DNA of 64,000 nt, taken from a bacterium. Its GTDB lineage: Bacteria; Patescibacteriota; Gracilibacteria; UBA4473. The notes beneath the pieces were generated by a model. That model saw only the letters and a list, made by a program, of their open reading frames with translations, was not told the origin of the DNA and did not search any database. Every line of letters starts with the position of its first letter. Position 1 is the stretch's first letter. Both the position numbers and the translations under genes were made by a program. The DNA is taken from assembly GCA_009995455.1 (NCBI GenBank), contig JAACPJ010000002.1, forward strand, positions 276,942 through 340,941, read 5' to 3'. Below, in pieces: positions 47,733-56,626 of this stretch.

Positions 47733-48925
47733 GCTTAAAACGCTGCTCACCCGAGGTAATTATTGGTCCCATCAAAATGGGGAGCGATAACCCGATTGTG
47801 ATTCAATCAATGACGAACACAGACACGAGTGATGTGAAGGCTAGCGTAGCGCAAGCGCTTGAACTCGCTCAAGCGGGCGCACAGGTAATTCGGATGACGG
47901 TTAATGATAAAGCCGCCGCTAAGGCGGTTCCTGAAATTATTCATCAGGTTAGAGCCGCTTTAGAAACGGAGGTAGCCTTTGTAGGTGATTTTCATTTTAA
48001 CGGGAACAAACTGTTAAAAGCGGTGCCGGAGTGTGCGAAAGCTTTGGATAAATATCGGATAAATCCAGGAAATGCCGATGACACCAACTTTAAAGAAATG
48101 GTGGAAATCGCGGTTCAGAACCAAAAAACAGTTCGGATTGGGGTTAATGGTGGCAGCTTAGATCAAAAGGTTTTAGATGATCTAATGGAACTTAATGCGC
48201 AGTCCCCAACCCCTTTAAGTGCCACTGACATTTTTATTAAGGCGATGGTAAAATCAGCGCTTAATTCTGCCAAACTAGCGGAAACCTATGGCTTAAAAAA
48301 GAATCAAATTGTGGTGTCGGTAAAAATTTCGGAAGTGAATCAGGTTGTGGCCGCGTATGAAGCGGTGGCTGGGCAAAGTGACTACTGTTTACATCTGGGC
48401 TTAACTGAAGCCGGCAGTGGATTACAAGGCGTAGTGCAAAGTTCTATCGCCCTAGGCATTTTACTGAAACAAAATATCGGTGACACGATTAGAGTTTCAC
48501 TTACCCCCAATAAAAACGTGCCCCGCAGCGAAGAAGTGGAAGTTTGTAAGCACATTTTACAAAGCTTAGATTTAACTCGGTATCGGCCAAAAGTAGTTTC
48601 CTGCCCTGGTTGTGGAAGAACAACGAGTACTTTTTTTCAAGATCTAGCGCTACGAGTGAACAATTTAATTGATCAAGAATTAGAGGTTTGGAAAAAAAAA
48701 TTTCCTGGCGTTGAAAACTTAAACATAGCGGTCATGGGCTGCGTCGTAAATGGCCCTGGGGAAAGTAAAAACGCAGACATAGCGATATCACTCCCAGGTA
48801 AAATGGAAAAAGCCCAAGCTCCAGTTTACATTGACGGCAAACTCAGTGTTTGGCTGAAAGGCGAAGATATTGAAAATCAGTTTATTCAGATTTTGAAGAC
48901 CTATATTAAAGATAAATTTACATGA
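47729..48925 (+). CDS. ispG: 4-hydroxy-3-methylbut-2-en-1-yl diphosphate synthase (flavodoxin)
   Basis: This Fe-S enzyme converts MEcPP to HMBPP. The N-terminal TIM barrel starts with IKMGSDNPIVIQSMTNTDTS, and the C-terminal [4Fe-4S] domain carries SCPGCGRTT and MGCVVNGPGES. The 398 residues match the short bacterial form without the plant-type insert. It overlaps ispH and dxr by four bases each (ATGA), so the genes are tightly coupled despite lacking Shine-Dalgarno sequences. Confidence 0.96.
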   Translation: MSLKRCSPEVIIGPIKMGSDNPIVIQSMTNTDTSDVKASVAQALELAQAGAQVIRMTVNDKAAAKAVPEIIHQVRAALETEVAFVGDFHFNGNKLLKAVPECAKALDKYRINPGNADDTNFKEMVEIAVQNQKTVRIGVNGGSLDQKVLDDLMELNAQSPTPLSATDIFIKAMVKSALNSAKLAETYGLKKNQIVVSVKISEVNQVVAAYEAVAGQSDYCLHLGLTEAGSGLQGVVQSSIALGILLKQNIGDTIRVSLTPNKNVPRSEEVEVCKHILQSLDLTRYRPKVVSCPGCGRTTSTFFQDLALRVNNLIDQELEVWKKKFPGVENLNIAVMGCVVNGPGESKNADIAISLPGKMEKAQAPVYIDGKLSVWLKGEDIENQFIQILKTYIKDKFT

Positions 48926-50013
48926 GAAAAATTCTAATCTTTGGCGCTAGTGGCTCTATTGGGCAATCAACGGTTAAACTTATACAAGCTAATCGCGATA
49001 AATTTACTATTGTGGGCGCTAGCGCTGGCGCCCGGTTTAGCGATTTAGAAAAAGCCGCTCCCGCGTTGAATATAAAACATATACTGAACACTAAAAACGG
49101 AGCTGATATTGGATCTATCACTACTTTTATTCAGCAGTGTCAGCCGGATATTGTTCTAAACGCTGTCAGTGGTTTTGAGGGTCTGCCTTACACTTTAGCC
49201 ACACTGCAACTTGAAATTCCGCTGGCTTTAGCCAATAAAGAAAGCTTAGTGGCCGCTGGCGATTTAGTGATGAAACTGGCCCGAGAACGACGCGCGCCAA
49301 TTTACCCTGTTGATTCCGAGCACTCAGCCATTTGGCAGTGCCTTGCCAACGACGACCAATCTCTTAAAGATTTTTCAAAGATTTATCTCACTTGCTCTGG
49401 TGGACCGTTTTTTGGCGAAACAGATCTAAGCCAGGTAACGAAAGCCCAAGCACTAAAACACCCTAACTGGGATATGGGCGCGGCAATTACTATTGATTCT
49501 GCTACGCTGGCCAACAAGTGTTTAGAATTTTTTGAAGCGATGCATTTGTTTTCGGCTTCCCCTAAACAAATTGAAATTGTGGTTCATCCTCAATCGGTGG
49601 TGCACTCTATGGTTCAATTTGCCGATAGCTCAATCGTGGCACAGCTCTCACCGCCAAGCATGGAACTTCCGATTGCCTATGCGCTCAACTATCCGAATCG
49701 AGAGAATTATAAACTGGAAACGCCCGATTTCACCCAGCTTGATTTAAGCTTTCGAGCCCCAGATAAAAATACCTTTAAAACCTTGGCCGTCATGGAGCAT
49801 TGCGCCAAAGAAATGAAAAATCTACCGACCGTCTTTAATGCGGCCAATGAAGTCGCGCGCAACGCTTTTATTGACGGAGATATAACCTTTAGCCGTATTT
49901 TCGAAATTATTGAAGCGGTGGTTGATAAAACCACAATTAAAACCGATCAAAACTTAGCCGATATATATCAAACCGATAAACAGGCTCGCGTGGCCGCCCA
50001 AGCTTTGCTATAA
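48922..50013 (+). CDS. dxr: 1-deoxy-D-xylulose 5-phosphate reductoisomerase
   Basis: This enzyme converts DXP to MEP with NADPH and a divalent metal. The NADPH motif IFGASGSIGQSTVKLI, LALANKESLVAAG, the metal and substrate segment PVDSEHSAIWQ and the flap region SGGPFF are present, along with MHLFSASPKQIEIVVHPQSV. The 363 residues are slightly shorter than usual. It overlaps ispG by four bases, and the gap to ispDF is nine bases. The first MEP enzyme, Dxs, is not in the window. Confidence 0.95.
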   Translation: MRKILIFGASGSIGQSTVKLIQANRDKFTIVGASAGARFSDLEKAAPALNIKHILNTKNGADIGSITTFIQQCQPDIVLNAVSGFEGLPYTLATLQLEIPLALANKESLVAAGDLVMKLARERRAPIYPVDSEHSAIWQCLANDDQSLKDFSKIYLTCSGGPFFGETDLSQVTKAQALKHPNWDMGAAITIDSATLANKCLEFFEAMHLFSASPKQIEIVVHPQSVVHSMVQFADSSIVAQLSPPSMELPIAYALNYPNRENYKLETPDFTQLDLSFRAPDKNTFKTLAVMEHCAKEMKNLPTVFNAANEVARNAFIDGDITFSRIFEIIEAVVDKTTIKTDQNLADIYQTDKQARVAAQALL

Positions 50014-50022
50014 GAAAACCCT

Positions 50023-51192
50023 ATGAGAAACGTGGCTTTGATTATGGCAGCCGGAAACTCAAGCCGTTGCGGGTTTGATAAACTATTAAAAGAGCTTCAC
50101 CAAAAGAATGTTTTAGCAACGTGCCTGCAAACCTTTCAGACCGCAACATCGATTGATGATATTTGGATTGTCGGAAAGCCGGTTCCAAATACGGGTAAAA
50201 TCAGAGGTTCTATTACTGGAGGCAGCAGTCGATTCGAGTCTGTTAAAGCTGGCCTTGAGCACTGCAAAAAATTTTATGAGGATGAGGTCCGTATTATTGT
50301 GCATAACGCGGCCAATCCATTTTTAACGATTTCAGACCTTGAAATGGGACTCAAACAAGCCGAAAATAAAACAAATTTGATTTTTGGTTTTTTTACACCG
50401 AACTCAATCAAGCAAGTTAAAGAAAACGGAATAGTGAATAAATTTTTAGATCGTGAACAAATATTTGAAACACAAACTCCACAAATATCAACCTTAGAAA
50501 ATTTTAATCAGGCCTTACAGATTTGGTCACAAAAGAGTTCGGGATCTAAGAAATGGGAAATAGCGGATCCCGGGATGCATTTTTCAGAACCAAAAGATGA
50601 AGCCGAACTGCTCTCGCTTCTCAATCAACCGATTCATGTGTTTGAATGTCAGCCAAATAACACCAAAATCACTTTTGCTTCAGATTTCGAAACGAATACA
50701 AACTTTAAAATTGGCTTAGGGGAAGACAGCCACCGGTTTGCCAAACTTTTTGACCCACTAAAACCATTGCGGCTAGCGGGCATTGATATGAGTGAAAACC
50801 ATTTAAGCTCCGATGGAAATTCTGATGGCGATGTTATTTTGCATGCTTTGTGCAACGCCTTGCTGTCGGCTTTTGGCGACAAAACTTTCGACCCAATCGC
50901 GGCCCCCATTTGTGCCGCTGGAGAAACAAATTCCACCACTTATCTAAAAGCAACGCAGGCACATTTGGCGAATCAAAACCATGAGCTAAAAGTTCAACAA
51001 GTATTGGTTTCGCTTGAAGGATCGCAACCTAAAATTGCGCCCCATCATGAAAAGCTGGTAAATCATTTAGCCGAGCTTTTAGATATTTCACCTCAGTGCA
51101 TTGGGCTGACTTACACGACGGGTGAGGGCTTGAGTGAAGTCGGTAAAGGATTCGGCATCAGAAGCTTTGTGCTGGTAACGCTTAAAGCATGA
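50023..51192 (+). CDS. ispDF: Bifunctional IspD-IspF fusion with altered active-site residues
   Basis: The N-terminal domain (about 1-220) is the IspD CDP-ME synthase fold and the C-terminal (about 228-389) the IspF MEcPP synthase. IspD keeps the ALIMAAGNSSRCG nucleotide loop and SSRFESVKAGL, but the motif usually VHDAARPF reads VHNAANPF (residues 93-100) and the DTIK-type motif is TPNSIK. IspF keeps Asp-x-His in GEDSHRF and a zinc His in LHAL, but the usual HSDGD is NSDGD. Asn thus replaces key Asp, Arg and His residues. IspE sits downstream with an ATGA overlap. Catalytic competence is uncertain. Confidence 0.85.
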   Translation: MRNVALIMAAGNSSRCGFDKLLKELHQKNVLATCLQTFQTATSIDDIWIVGKPVPNTGKIRGSITGGSSRFESVKAGLEHCKKFYEDEVRIIVHNAANPFLTISDLEMGLKQAENKTNLIFGFFTPNSIKQVKENGIVNKFLDREQIFETQTPQISTLENFNQALQIWSQKSSGSKKWEIADPGMHFSEPKDEAELLSLLNQPIHVFECQPNNTKITFASDFETNTNFKIGLGEDSHRFAKLFDPLKPLRLAGIDMSENHLSSDGNSDGDVILHALCNALLSAFGDKTFDPIAAPICAAGETNSTTYLKATQAHLANQNHELKVQQVLVSLEGSQPKIAPHHEKLVNHLAELLDISPQCIGLTYTTGEGLSEVGKGFGIRSFVLVTLKA

Positions 51193-51944
51193 TTGAAGTA
51201 TTCTCGCCCGCTAAAGTCAATTTAACCCTTGATGTATTTCCTAAAAAATCAGGCGCTAATTTTCACGAACTAGAAACAGTTTACCACAAGCTCGATTGGG
51301 GAGATACCCTCAGAATTGAAAGAGCCGATGAATTTAAACTTGAAGGAAATTTTGACTGCCCTACTCCGCAAAATTTTATTTATAAAGCCTGGCAGTTAAT
51401 AGAAAATCCACAAGGCGTAAAAGTACTCGTTGATAAAAAAATACCGACTGGCGCGGGTTTAGGTGGCGGCAGCTCAAATGCGGCCAGCTTTGTAAAAGCG
51501 TACTTTCAGCTGTTTAAACTAGGTGAAGTTCCAACAAGCCTTATTGCCCAACTCGGCCAGCTGGGAAAAGATATCCCCTTTTTCATGCAAGATGCACCTT
51601 GCGCTCTGGGCACCCATTATGGCGAGGTTATAACTTCGCTGGACTTTGATTTTTCTGGCACCAAAGTTTATTTACACTTCCCCGATTTCAAACAACCAAC
51701 CAAAGAAGCTTATACACTCCTAAAAGATTTCTCGCAAAGCCAGACACAAAAACTAATAAAGAGCCAAAATCTAAAAGAGGCTAACAACACGTTTAATCAA
51801 CTTTTTGAACAAAATAATTACTCAAAAATAATTCCTGAATATCTAAAAAGCAAAATCAATATTTGCGGCTCTGGTTCCACTCTTTATAGCTTTGAACCAA
51901 TTGAAATCCCGACGGGCAAAACACTTAAAACAAATCTTTTGTAG
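51189..51944 (+). CDS. ispE: 4-diphosphocytidyl-2-C-methyl-D-erythritol kinase
   Basis: This GHMP-family kinase phosphorylates CDP-ME on the 2-hydroxyl with ATP. The N-terminal FSPAKVNLTLDVFPKKSGANFHELE (quoted in outline) and the GHMP phosphate loop PTGAGLGGGSSNAASF are clear, followed by LGQLGKDIPFFM and the C-terminal CGSGSTLY. At 251 residues it is somewhat short, mainly at the C-terminus. It overlaps ispDF by four bases (ATGA) and abuts the end of convergent uppS. It completes the MEP cluster. Confidence 0.94.
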   Translation: MIEVFSPAKVNLTLDVFPKKSGANFHELETVYHKLDWGDTLRIERADEFKLEGNFDCPTPQNFIYKAWQLIENPQGVKVLVDKKIPTGAGLGGGSSNAASFVKAYFQLFKLGEVPTSLIAQLGQLGKDIPFFMQDAPCALGTHYGEVITSLDFDFSGTKVYLHFPDFKQPTKEAYTLLKDFSQSQTQKLIKSQNLKEANNTFNQLFEQNNYSKIIPEYLKSKINICGSGSTLYSFEPIEIPTGKTLKTNLL

Positions 51945-52592
51945 CTACTTTCCTTTTCGTCGTTGACGCTGGGTAAACTCACTTAAGATGGTCTCCATAT
52001 CGGAATGGGTTAAAGCCGGCAGTTTTTTGTCGTGAAAATTCAACTCAGCATAAGCGGCCTGCCACAAGCAAAAATTACTCAAACGTTGTTCTCCCCCGGT
52101 ACGCAAGATTAAATCGAGTGGTGGTACCTCTAAATGCTTTTCAAAAGCACTCCCCCCTTGTTCAACAGCCCGGCTTATTTCATCTTGGCTTCCATAATCC
52201 AAACACAAAACCAACGTGAATTTTTTATTAGATTTTGTTTCTTCTTGCAGGTCGCTCAACTTTTTAAGTAACTTGGCCGGCAAGCGGTCTTTTCTTCCGG
52301 CATGAATAAATTTAATATCTTTAGCTCTAATATCTGCTGGCCATTCTTCCGCCATCTGCAAATAGAGTTTCATCAAGTCCGCCACTTCTTTGGGGGAACG
52401 TTTCCAGTTTTCAGTCGAAAAGCCGTACACCACCAGAGTGCTCCAATCTGAATGATCGTAAAGAGTTGGCAGCACAACGTCTTTCACCACAGCAAAACCA
52501 GTTTTATGACCTTGAGCCACTGGCAAACCCTCAGCTTTAGCCCAGCGACGGTTCCCATCAGCGATCAACCCAAAAGCTAAATTTTTAGACAT
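51945..52592 (-). CDS. uppS: Undecaprenyl diphosphate synthase (cis-prenyltransferase)
   Basis: This enzyme extends farnesyl diphosphate with IPP to the C55 lipid carrier for cell wall synthesis, so it uses the product of the adjacent MEP genes. The catalytic IADGNRRWAK (family MDGNGRWAK), YGFSTENWKR and the IPP-binding RTGGEQRLSNFCLWQAAYAE are present. At 215 residues it is a little short. A -10 TAGACT (52600-52605, minus strand) is seven bases before the ATG, again suggesting no leader. Its 3' end meets ispE with no gap. Confidence 0.93.
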   Translation of the reverse strand: MSKNLAFGLIADGNRRWAKAEGLPVAQGHKTGFAVVKDVVLPTLYDHSDWSTLVVYGFSTENWKRSPKEVADLMKLYLQMAEEWPADIRAKDIKFIHAGRKDRLPAKLLKKLSDLQEETKSNKKFTLVLCLDYGSQDEISRAVEQGGSAFEKHLEVPPLDLILRTGGEQRLSNFCLWQAAYAELNFHDKKLPALTHSDMETILSEFTQRQRRKGK

Positions 52593-52605
52593 TTCTCACA
52601 GTCTA

Positions 52606-54078
52606 TCACAAATTGAGAATCTCAATATAATCTTTGAGAGGTGCGAGATCTTTTAGAGTGCTCAAATACAACTCTTGCCCTGTAAACTCTCGAGCAAATT
52701 CGAGCACTAATTCAGCGCCATTTGTTGGCTTAAGCGAATCGAGCGAATTTCTTGATGGATCAATTAAGTATATGATTTCAGCGGCGTTAACTAATTTTAA
52801 TGACTTATTGTAAACATATAAATTATCAGACTTGCGCAGCTGGTCACGCTTTATATTTACCAAGACTTCTCGGTTCTGAGATTTTGAATCCCCATCGTTA
52901 TTGGTAATTACGATAAAAGGCACTCCTTTAACTTGGCTGTCTTCAGATTGATCGAGATTATTTAAAGATCTTAAGGTTTGAGTTTCGGCAATATAAGATA
53001 CTAATTCTGGATCAACTATGTTTTGTACTTCAACGCTAAACTGACCAAATAATCCAGACACAGAATTCACATTGACTGAATCGAGTAATTTGAAATTTTT
53101 ATCGAGAAGGTAAAACGTTTTTGCCGAACGACTAATCGAAGTCCCTGATTGCAGAGCCCCTTCAAAGACCATATTTTCATTCTTCGGTTTAAAGTCTTTC
53201 ACACTCATTAGAAAGACAAACTCTTTTGGTGCCCCCACAATTTTTTCCTCCACTTTTTTTACTTGGACTCTAGGCGCTTCTAATTTTCCATCTTTATTGC
53301 TCTGAACTTGAGTCTCAATGGTTGGAACCGGCGCTGCTGACGAGCTAAAAAACACCGCATAGTTTTGCAAAAGAGTGTTAGTCATGACTCCTGCAAAAAG
53401 CCCTATAAAAGCGATCCCTATTAGATTTAAATAGAAGGGAATAGCGTACTTAGTGTAACTGGCTTCTAAATCATTAATTTCAATTGTGAGGGCTTTGTCG
53501 GCTAAAACTTCAAATTGCTGGGCATTATAACCATGCCCATCTAAATATTTTTTTAAGCTCGCTACTGTTTTATCCCCTTCTAAGCCTTCAATAATTTTAT
53601 TTACAACCGTAATTTCGTTTTTGTCTTTCAACCAATAAGTCTTTCTAAAAGCGATTCTGGCTAAAGCTATAAAATTTACAATTGGGAGCAAAAACCAAAC
53701 ACTATAAGTCGGTCGTTCCCCAGCTCGAGCCACAATGTGTAAGGTCGCTTTAAACCATATAACCAATAAAATTAAAACTAGTTGTGCGCCCAGCAAAGCC
53801 TTAATTGTAATAATAACTATCTGAAGATTAGTCGGCCCAATAACCGGAACAAACCACAGCAATATAAACGGAACTAAGGCGAGCAAGAACCAAACAGAGA
53901 CATGCCCCATTTGAAACCATTGCACTTGTTGTAGCCCAGGAATAAACGCAAACCAGGCCCTATGGTGATGTAATTTTTGGGCCATATAAAATTGAATCAC
54001 ACCCCACGCGATAAAATAAAAACTGCAAACCCAAGGGGAGAAAATTAAAGATTTTAAAGCAAGAGCAAGTTCTAACAT
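52606..54078 (-). CDS. DUF5684-like membrane protein with extracytoplasmic domain, copy 1
   Basis: The N-terminal part (about 1-240) is a multi-helix membrane domain containing the repeated pattern AWFAFIPGLQQVQWFQMG and WFLLPIVNFIALARI, similar to DUF5684. A further membrane helix (about 218-240) is followed by a beta-rich domain (about 270-490) outside or inside the membrane, topology unclear. It is clearly paralogous to the next gene upstream and lies 13 bases from it, so the pair form an operon. The role is unknown; no enzymatic motif is visible. Confidence 0.6.
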   Translation of the reverse strand: MLELALALKSLIFSPWVCSFYFIAWGVIQFYMAQKLHHHRAWFAFIPGLQQVQWFQMGHVSVWFLLALVPFILLWFVPVIGPTNLQIVIITIKALLGAQLVLILLVIWFKATLHIVARAGERPTYSVWFLLPIVNFIALARIAFRKTYWLKDKNEITVVNKIIEGLEGDKTVASLKKYLDGHGYNAQQFEVLADKALTIEINDLEASYTKYAIPFYLNLIGIAFIGLFAGVMTNTLLQNYAVFFSSSAAPVPTIETQVQSNKDGKLEAPRVQVKKVEEKIVGAPKEFVFLMSVKDFKPKNENMVFEGALQSGTSISRSAKTFYLLDKNFKLLDSVNVNSVSGLFGQFSVEVQNIVDPELVSYIAETQTLRSLNNLDQSEDSQVKGVPFIVITNNDGDSKSQNREVLVNIKRDQLRKSDNLYVYNKSLKLVNAAEIIYLIDPSRNSLDSLKPTNGAELVLEFAREFTGQELYLSTLKDLAPLKDYIEILNL

Positions 54079-54091
54079 GTTGTTTCGGTTA

Positions 54092-55480
54092 TTACCTTAA
54101 ATAAGATTTTAGAAAATCTAAATTTTGCAGAGTTGAAATATAGCTAATAGTGCCTCCATCATCTTTCGCTAATTCTAGCTCAAGTACCACATTGTCATTT
54201 ACGGCTGCCTCAGTAATGGATTCTTCAGAATTCAACAAAGTCATTTTTTTTATTTTTGCCGCGTTAACAATCTCAAAATCTCTGTTAAAAACATATAATT
54301 TATCTTTAGTGGTTAAATCCGAAAAAAGAACCGCTCCTTCTGCCATTGCACTATTGCCGTTGATCGAATTTCTTTGAGTGCTAAAAACAGGATTTGTATT
54401 AATTAAACTTTCTGCTGCATCATTTTTAGACTTTTGCTGACTTCCATAAGCCATATATCGAACCCCCATAATTTCGCTTTGGGTTGTAACCTGGAGGTCT
54501 AAAAAATCATTCGCTCCGGCCGTAACAACTTTTTGGCCTGAGGCTTTGTTCGCTTTCTCTCTTGGGCTGATTAAAGAAACCACGCCTGTGCCCAATAAAT
54601 TTAGTTCTTCATCATACATTTCTATTTCAGCTCCCAGGCTAACCCCTCCTTTAAAAATGGTTCCCATCCCAGTTACCAAATAATTCCCCTCAGATTCGAG
54701 CCGATAGCTCGTAACATTTGGTTCAAACCAAAATAAGCTTAAATCTGATTTTTCAATTTCATTCGCCGTATCTGGAACTCTCATATCTTCTAAAGAAGTT
54801 TCGATAGCGCTTCCCAGGCCATTAAACAAAGCACCAAAACCTTTTGTTATTGCTACGGTCGTCAGTAAAATATTAAAAATAATAAACACGAGTAGCGCCA
54901 TCCAACTTATAAATTGAGGCACCGCATATTTTTCATGGGAAACCTTTAAGCGGCCTTCCTTAATAGTGATGGCTTTATCGGCCGCTGGGTCAAACTCCTC
55001 AGAAGGAATCCCATGCTCTCGAGCAAATTTTCGCAGTATTACAAGAGTGTGGTTACTTTCTAGACCACCAATAATTTTTTCGATCAGTATTTTCTCAGTT
55101 TTTGTTTTCACCCAAAAACCTTTTTTAAAATTAAGTCTCAATAAAGCGAATGCACGCACAATTGGCAACATTAATAAAATACTAAAGCTCCCTCTTTCGC
55201 CACATCTATCACAAATTTTAATCGTCGCTACAAACCACTTATAGATAAAGATTAATACGCCCACAAATGGGAGTAATACCCACAAAAGATGGCGAGCCCT
55301 CACTCTTCCCATTTGAAACCACTGCACCAAATTAAGAATTGGCACTAAAGCAAACCAAGCCTGTGAATGTCTTAACTTTCTAGCCAACAAAAATTGAAAA
55401 ACAATTTGTGACACAAAGGCGATCAACCAAAAATTTGGAGAAAGAAACCAGCCGAAAATTGTTAAGAAATAATCAAACAT
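54092..55480 (-). CDS. DUF5684-like membrane protein with extracytoplasmic domain, copy 2
   Basis: The 462-residue paralogue of the neighbour has AWFALVPILNLVQWFQMG, a CDRCGE pair, SILLMLPIVRAFALLRLNF and the same helical region HTLVILRKFAREHGIPSEEF as copy 1. A single membrane helix (about 190-215) precedes a beta-rich C-terminal domain. It is first in the two-gene transcript. I do not know the function. The cysteine pair (residues around 95) is not conserved in copy 1. Confidence 0.6.
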   Translation of the reverse strand: MFDYFLTIFGWFLSPNFWLIAFVSQIVFQFLLARKLRHSQAWFALVPILNLVQWFQMGRVRARHLLWVLLPFVGVLIFIYKWFVATIKICDRCGERGSFSILLMLPIVRAFALLRLNFKKGFWVKTKTEKILIEKIIGGLESNHTLVILRKFAREHGIPSEEFDPAADKAITIKEGRLKVSHEKYAVPQFISWMALLVFIIFNILLTTVAITKGFGALFNGLGSAIETSLEDMRVPDTANEIEKSDLSLFWFEPNVTSYRLESEGNYLVTGMGTIFKGGVSLGAEIEMYDEELNLLGTGVVSLISPREKANKASGQKVVTAGANDFLDLQVTTQSEIMGVRYMAYGSQQKSKNDAAESLINTNPVFSTQRNSINGNSAMAEGAVLFSDLTTKDKLYVFNRDFEIVNAAKIKKMTLLNSEESITEAAVNDNVVLELELAKDDGGTISYISTLQNLDFLKSYLR

Positions 55481-55518
55481 AGAAAGAATAATCTTTGAAT
55501 TTTACCATAGACTAAACA

Positions 55519-55550
55519 AATAAACAAAAAACCAGTCTTGCGACTGGTTT
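55519..55550 (-). terminator. Terminator of rpmA
   Basis: AAACCAGTC and GACTGGTTT pair over nine bases around a four-base loop and are followed on the minus strand by TTTTG. Confidence 0.85.
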
Positions 55551-55577
55551 AGTTAGTGTTAATTAGATAATTTAAAA

Positions 55578-55850
55578 CTACGAAACGTGTACAAATTTTC
55601 GTTCGTATCGTCGACCATCAAATCGAATGACTGATTGTTCAGTAAAGCTTACTTGACCCGCAACTTTAGCGTAGATTGTAAAATCTTTCCCCATATCTAC
55701 CCCGTTACCAGGACGGAATTTAGTTCCTTTTTGACGAATAATAATTTCACCTGCATTAACGGTTTCTGAACCGAAACGTTTGACGCCTCGTCGTTTAGCG
55801 TTTGAATCTCTACCATTCTTGGTACTACCACCGGCTTTCTTAGTTGCCAT
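55578..55850 (-). CDS. rpmA: 50S ribosomal protein L27
   Basis: L27 lies near the peptidyl transferase centre. The protein starts [20 protein letters not shown] and contains [20 protein letters not shown] and the central [20 protein letters not shown], all typical. The 90 residues are normal and there is no Firmicutes-type N-terminal extension. rplU, its usual neighbour, is not adjacent. The promoter TTGACA, 16 bases, TAAATT has a GC-rich discriminator like that of the ATPase promoters. A terminator follows, so it is monocistronic. Confidence 0.97.
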   Translation of the reverse strand: MATKKAGGSTKNGRDSNAKRRGVKRFGSETVNAGEIIIRQKGTKFRPGNGVDMGKDFTIYAKVAGQVSFTEQSVIRFDGRRYERKFVHVS

Positions 55851-55874
55851 GTTTAATTATTTTAAATTAATTCT

Positions 55875-55907
55875 GCCCGAATTTAGGCGTTTTATAGGTT
55901 TTGTCAA
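55875..55907 (-). promoter_or_regulatory. rpmA promoter with GC-rich discriminator
   Basis: TTGACA (55902-55907), 16 bases, TAAATT (55880-55885), then CGGGC (minus strand). Confidence 0.65.
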
Positions 55908-55914
55908 AGTGAAT

Positions 55915-56571
55915 TTAAGCCGCTTTAGTCATAGTTTCACTCTCTTTCATTAATTCTAAAAGTCTGAAGAGTTTAGCAAATTTATCCCCCAAATAGCCTT
56001 CTATAACTCGTGCTCTCTCAGCATTGATAATTCCCTGAGCAGGATTTCCATATTTTAATTCTAAAAACGATTCGATATCTACTAATTGTCTCATTAATTG
56101 CCTTGTAGCGGGACTCTCAGTAACTTCAACGCTAACAGCTGCTTTCTTTACGACTTCCATCGCTGATCTCAAATTTTGAATTTCTGAGGAATTTTCAAAG
56201 GCCCCCTCTTCATCGGTACCAAGGAAATTTAAACGATGCGACACACTTTGGTAATTCTGATATTTTAAACCAGAAAAGTCTTTGCCTTCCTCAAGCTTTT
56301 GAATCAAATCTTTTAATCGACCGCTCTTTTGAGCTTGTCTGATTAATAAGCCAAAAGATTCGAGCTGTTTGTCGGTTAACTTACTTTTTGCAAAAACTAG
56401 CTCCCACATAGCTCCTTCAAGGGCGGAAGAAGACTCTACAAGCGCTTCGATCTTAAAACGTATAGCCTCGCTAAGATTTTCAGTTTTGGTCTCTTGGACA
56501 GGATACACAGAATTAAAATCTACTTTTGTATAATTTTCTGGAACCTGAAATTTTGAATTATTAATTTTCAT
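55915..56571 (-). CDS. Unknown helical protein
   Basis: I do not recognise this gene. The 218 residues are mostly helical and charged (SEAIRFKIEALVESSSALEG and so on), without cysteine, signal peptide or membrane segment. No catalytic motif is visible. It lies between rpmA and ahcY on the minus strand, 55 bases downstream of the ahcY stop. AT-rich sequence with TATACT just before the ATG may be its promoter. Confidence 0.5.
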   Translation of the reverse strand: MKINNSKFQVPENYTKVDFNSVYPVQETKTENLSEAIRFKIEALVESSSALEGAMWELVFAKSKLTDKQLESFGLLIRQAQKSGRLKDLIQKLEEGKDFSGLKYQNYQSVSHRLNFLGTDEEGAFENSSEIQNLRSAMEVVKKAAVSVEVTESPATRQLMRQLVDIESFLELKYGNPAQGIINAERARVIEGYLGDKFAKLFRLLELMKESETMTKAA

Positions 56572-56626
56572 CTAAGTATAAATAACAAATTACATATTTA
56601 TGTCAAAAAACTAATAAGTAATAGAT

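Noticed and set aside
47729..51192. Alternative genetic code with TGA as Gly, as in some Gracilibacteria
   Set aside because: ispH, ispG and ispDF all end in TGA that overlaps the next ATG, and reading through would break the neighbouring genes. The standard code fits.
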